NCBI RefSeq assembly: GCF_900186505.1
Contig: NZ_LT891967.1
Span: 1 to 64,000 of the forward strand
Length of the DNA: 64,000 bases
DNA from: Enorma phocaeensis
Lineage (GTDB): Bacteria > Actinomycetota > Coriobacteriia > Coriobacteriales > Coriobacteriaceae
Direction: 5' to 3'
Part shown: positions 63,581-64,000 of the stretch, in pieces
Numbering within the stretch: the first letter of the stretch is position 1
Layout: each line of letters begins with the position of its first letter
Made by a program: the position numbers and the translations under genes
Notes under the pieces: model-generated
What the model saw: only the letters and a program-made list of their open reading frames with translations
Told to the model about the DNA's origin: nothing
Databases searched by the model: none

Positions 63581-64000
63581 ATGGGCAAGACCCTCTATCT
63601 TGATTGCACCTGCGGCATCAGCGGCGATATGACCGTCGCTGCGCTGCTCGATCTTGGAGGGAACGAGGCGCGCCTTCGCGATGCGCTCGCGTCGCTCCCC
63701 GTCGATGGCTACGAGGTCCGCGTTTCGCGCGTGGCAAAGGCGGGCCTCGATTGCTGCGATTTCGACGTGGTTCTGGATGCTGCGCATGAGAACCACGATC
63801 ATGACATGGCGTATCTCTTCGGCGGAGAGCATGCTCTCGCCCATGCCCAAGGCCATGACGGCGAGCAGGTGCTCGGCCACGCTCATGCCCACGGTCATGA
63901 GCACGAGCACGCGCAGTGCCATGGGCATGACCATGCTCATCGCCATGACGACGAGCATCATCACGGCCATGACCATGGGCACGGCCATGCCCACCATCAT
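63581..64000 (+). CDS. larC: Nickel-pincer cofactor biosynthesis protein LarC, N-terminal part
   Basis: The first 140 codons run off the window end. The start LYLDCTCGISGDMTVAALLDLG in outline is the LarC hallmark. LarC inserts nickel, using CTP, into the pincer cofactor made by LarB and LarE. From about residue 67 the protein is extraordinarily His-rich (27 His in the last 74 residues, mostly His alternating with Gly, Ala, Asp or Glu), a metal-storing loop. Some LarC proteins need a programmed frameshift further on, which cannot be judged here. ATG 63581 follows GAAAGGGG. Confidence 0.92.
   Translation, partial: MGKTLYLDCTCGISGDMTVAALLDLGGNEARLRDALASLPVDGYEVRVSRVAKAGLDCCDFDVVLDAAHENHDHDMAYLFGGEHALAHAQGHDGEQVLGHAHAHGHEHEHAQCHGHDHAHRHDDEHHHGHDHGHGHAHHH

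Overview
The window looks like chromosomal DNA of a GC-rich, anaerobic, fermentative actinobacterium of the class Coriobacteriia, most like Collinsella and its relatives. This is inferred from base composition, the gut-anaerobe gene set ([FeFe] hydrogenase, rubredoxin, nitroimidazole-reductase-like protein, sugar catabolism) and typical actinobacterial housekeeping proteins. I recognise no rRNA, tRNA, CRISPR array, insertion sequence or replication origin.

Layout. 0-4 kb: a HAD phosphatase, then a reverse-strand ABC importer in which permease and ATPase are one polypeptide, with a Tat/lipoprotein binding protein. 4-9 kb: a two-gene [FeFe] hydrogenase operon (NuoF-like/GltD-like chimera plus HndD-type catalytic subunit), then an ACT-domain protein and a second HAD phosphatase. 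9-15 kb: ribosomal protein L31 with a long charged tail and a hairpin leader, a tandem hairpin repeat, a NimA-like protein, secA and prfB. 15.2-18.1 kb: a visibly AT-richer island with a radical SAM/SPASM maturase broken by a nonsense codon and an active-site Cys-to-Tyr change, a second gene split by a stop, tiny ORFs, and an intact DUF2975/HTH pair. 18-28 kb: YitT protein, split transketolase, ftsEX, RNase R, a TPR protein, smpB, flavin reductase and rubredoxin. 28.2-30.3 kb: an AT-rich regulatory-looking array of about 30.5-bp period, then a GH13 hydrolase. 30.5-38 kb: a RecJ-RecQ fusion, rel, a metallo-hydrolase and class II aldolase.

38-49.6 kb holds histidine biosynthesis: a HisZ-HisG fusion, then hisD-C-B-H-A-F-I-E as a tightly coupled cluster, with a PHP histidinol phosphatase on the other strand. 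Reversed nucleoside hydrolase and ribokinase genes lie between the two his blocks. 49.8-53.6 kb: ArsC/Spx protein, a small membrane protein, larB and nagBA. 53.7-56.5 kb: a second NitT/TauT-type ABC importer whose promoter shares a near-identical palindrome with the divergent LacI-family gene.

56.8-64 kb is the most unusual metabolic region: LacI regulator, 6-phosphofructokinase-family enzyme, divergent TIM-family enzyme, LarA-family (nickel-pincer) racemase/epimerase, divergent phosphoglucose-isomerase-family enzyme with an altered phosphate loop, an orphan PTS EIIB, and the start of larC with a very His-rich loop. Together with larB at 50.7 kb this suggests an isomerisation pathway for an unusual sugar or sugar acid using nickel-pincer chemistry.

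The observations I would check first are: the periodic RTCGTAA-N6-TKCA array at 28.4-28.6 kb with a two-copy version at 1.14 kb in the same 50-bp convergent geometry; the LarA/PGI-like/TIM-like locus; the decayed radical SAM island; and RF2 carrying SPT where SPF is expected.
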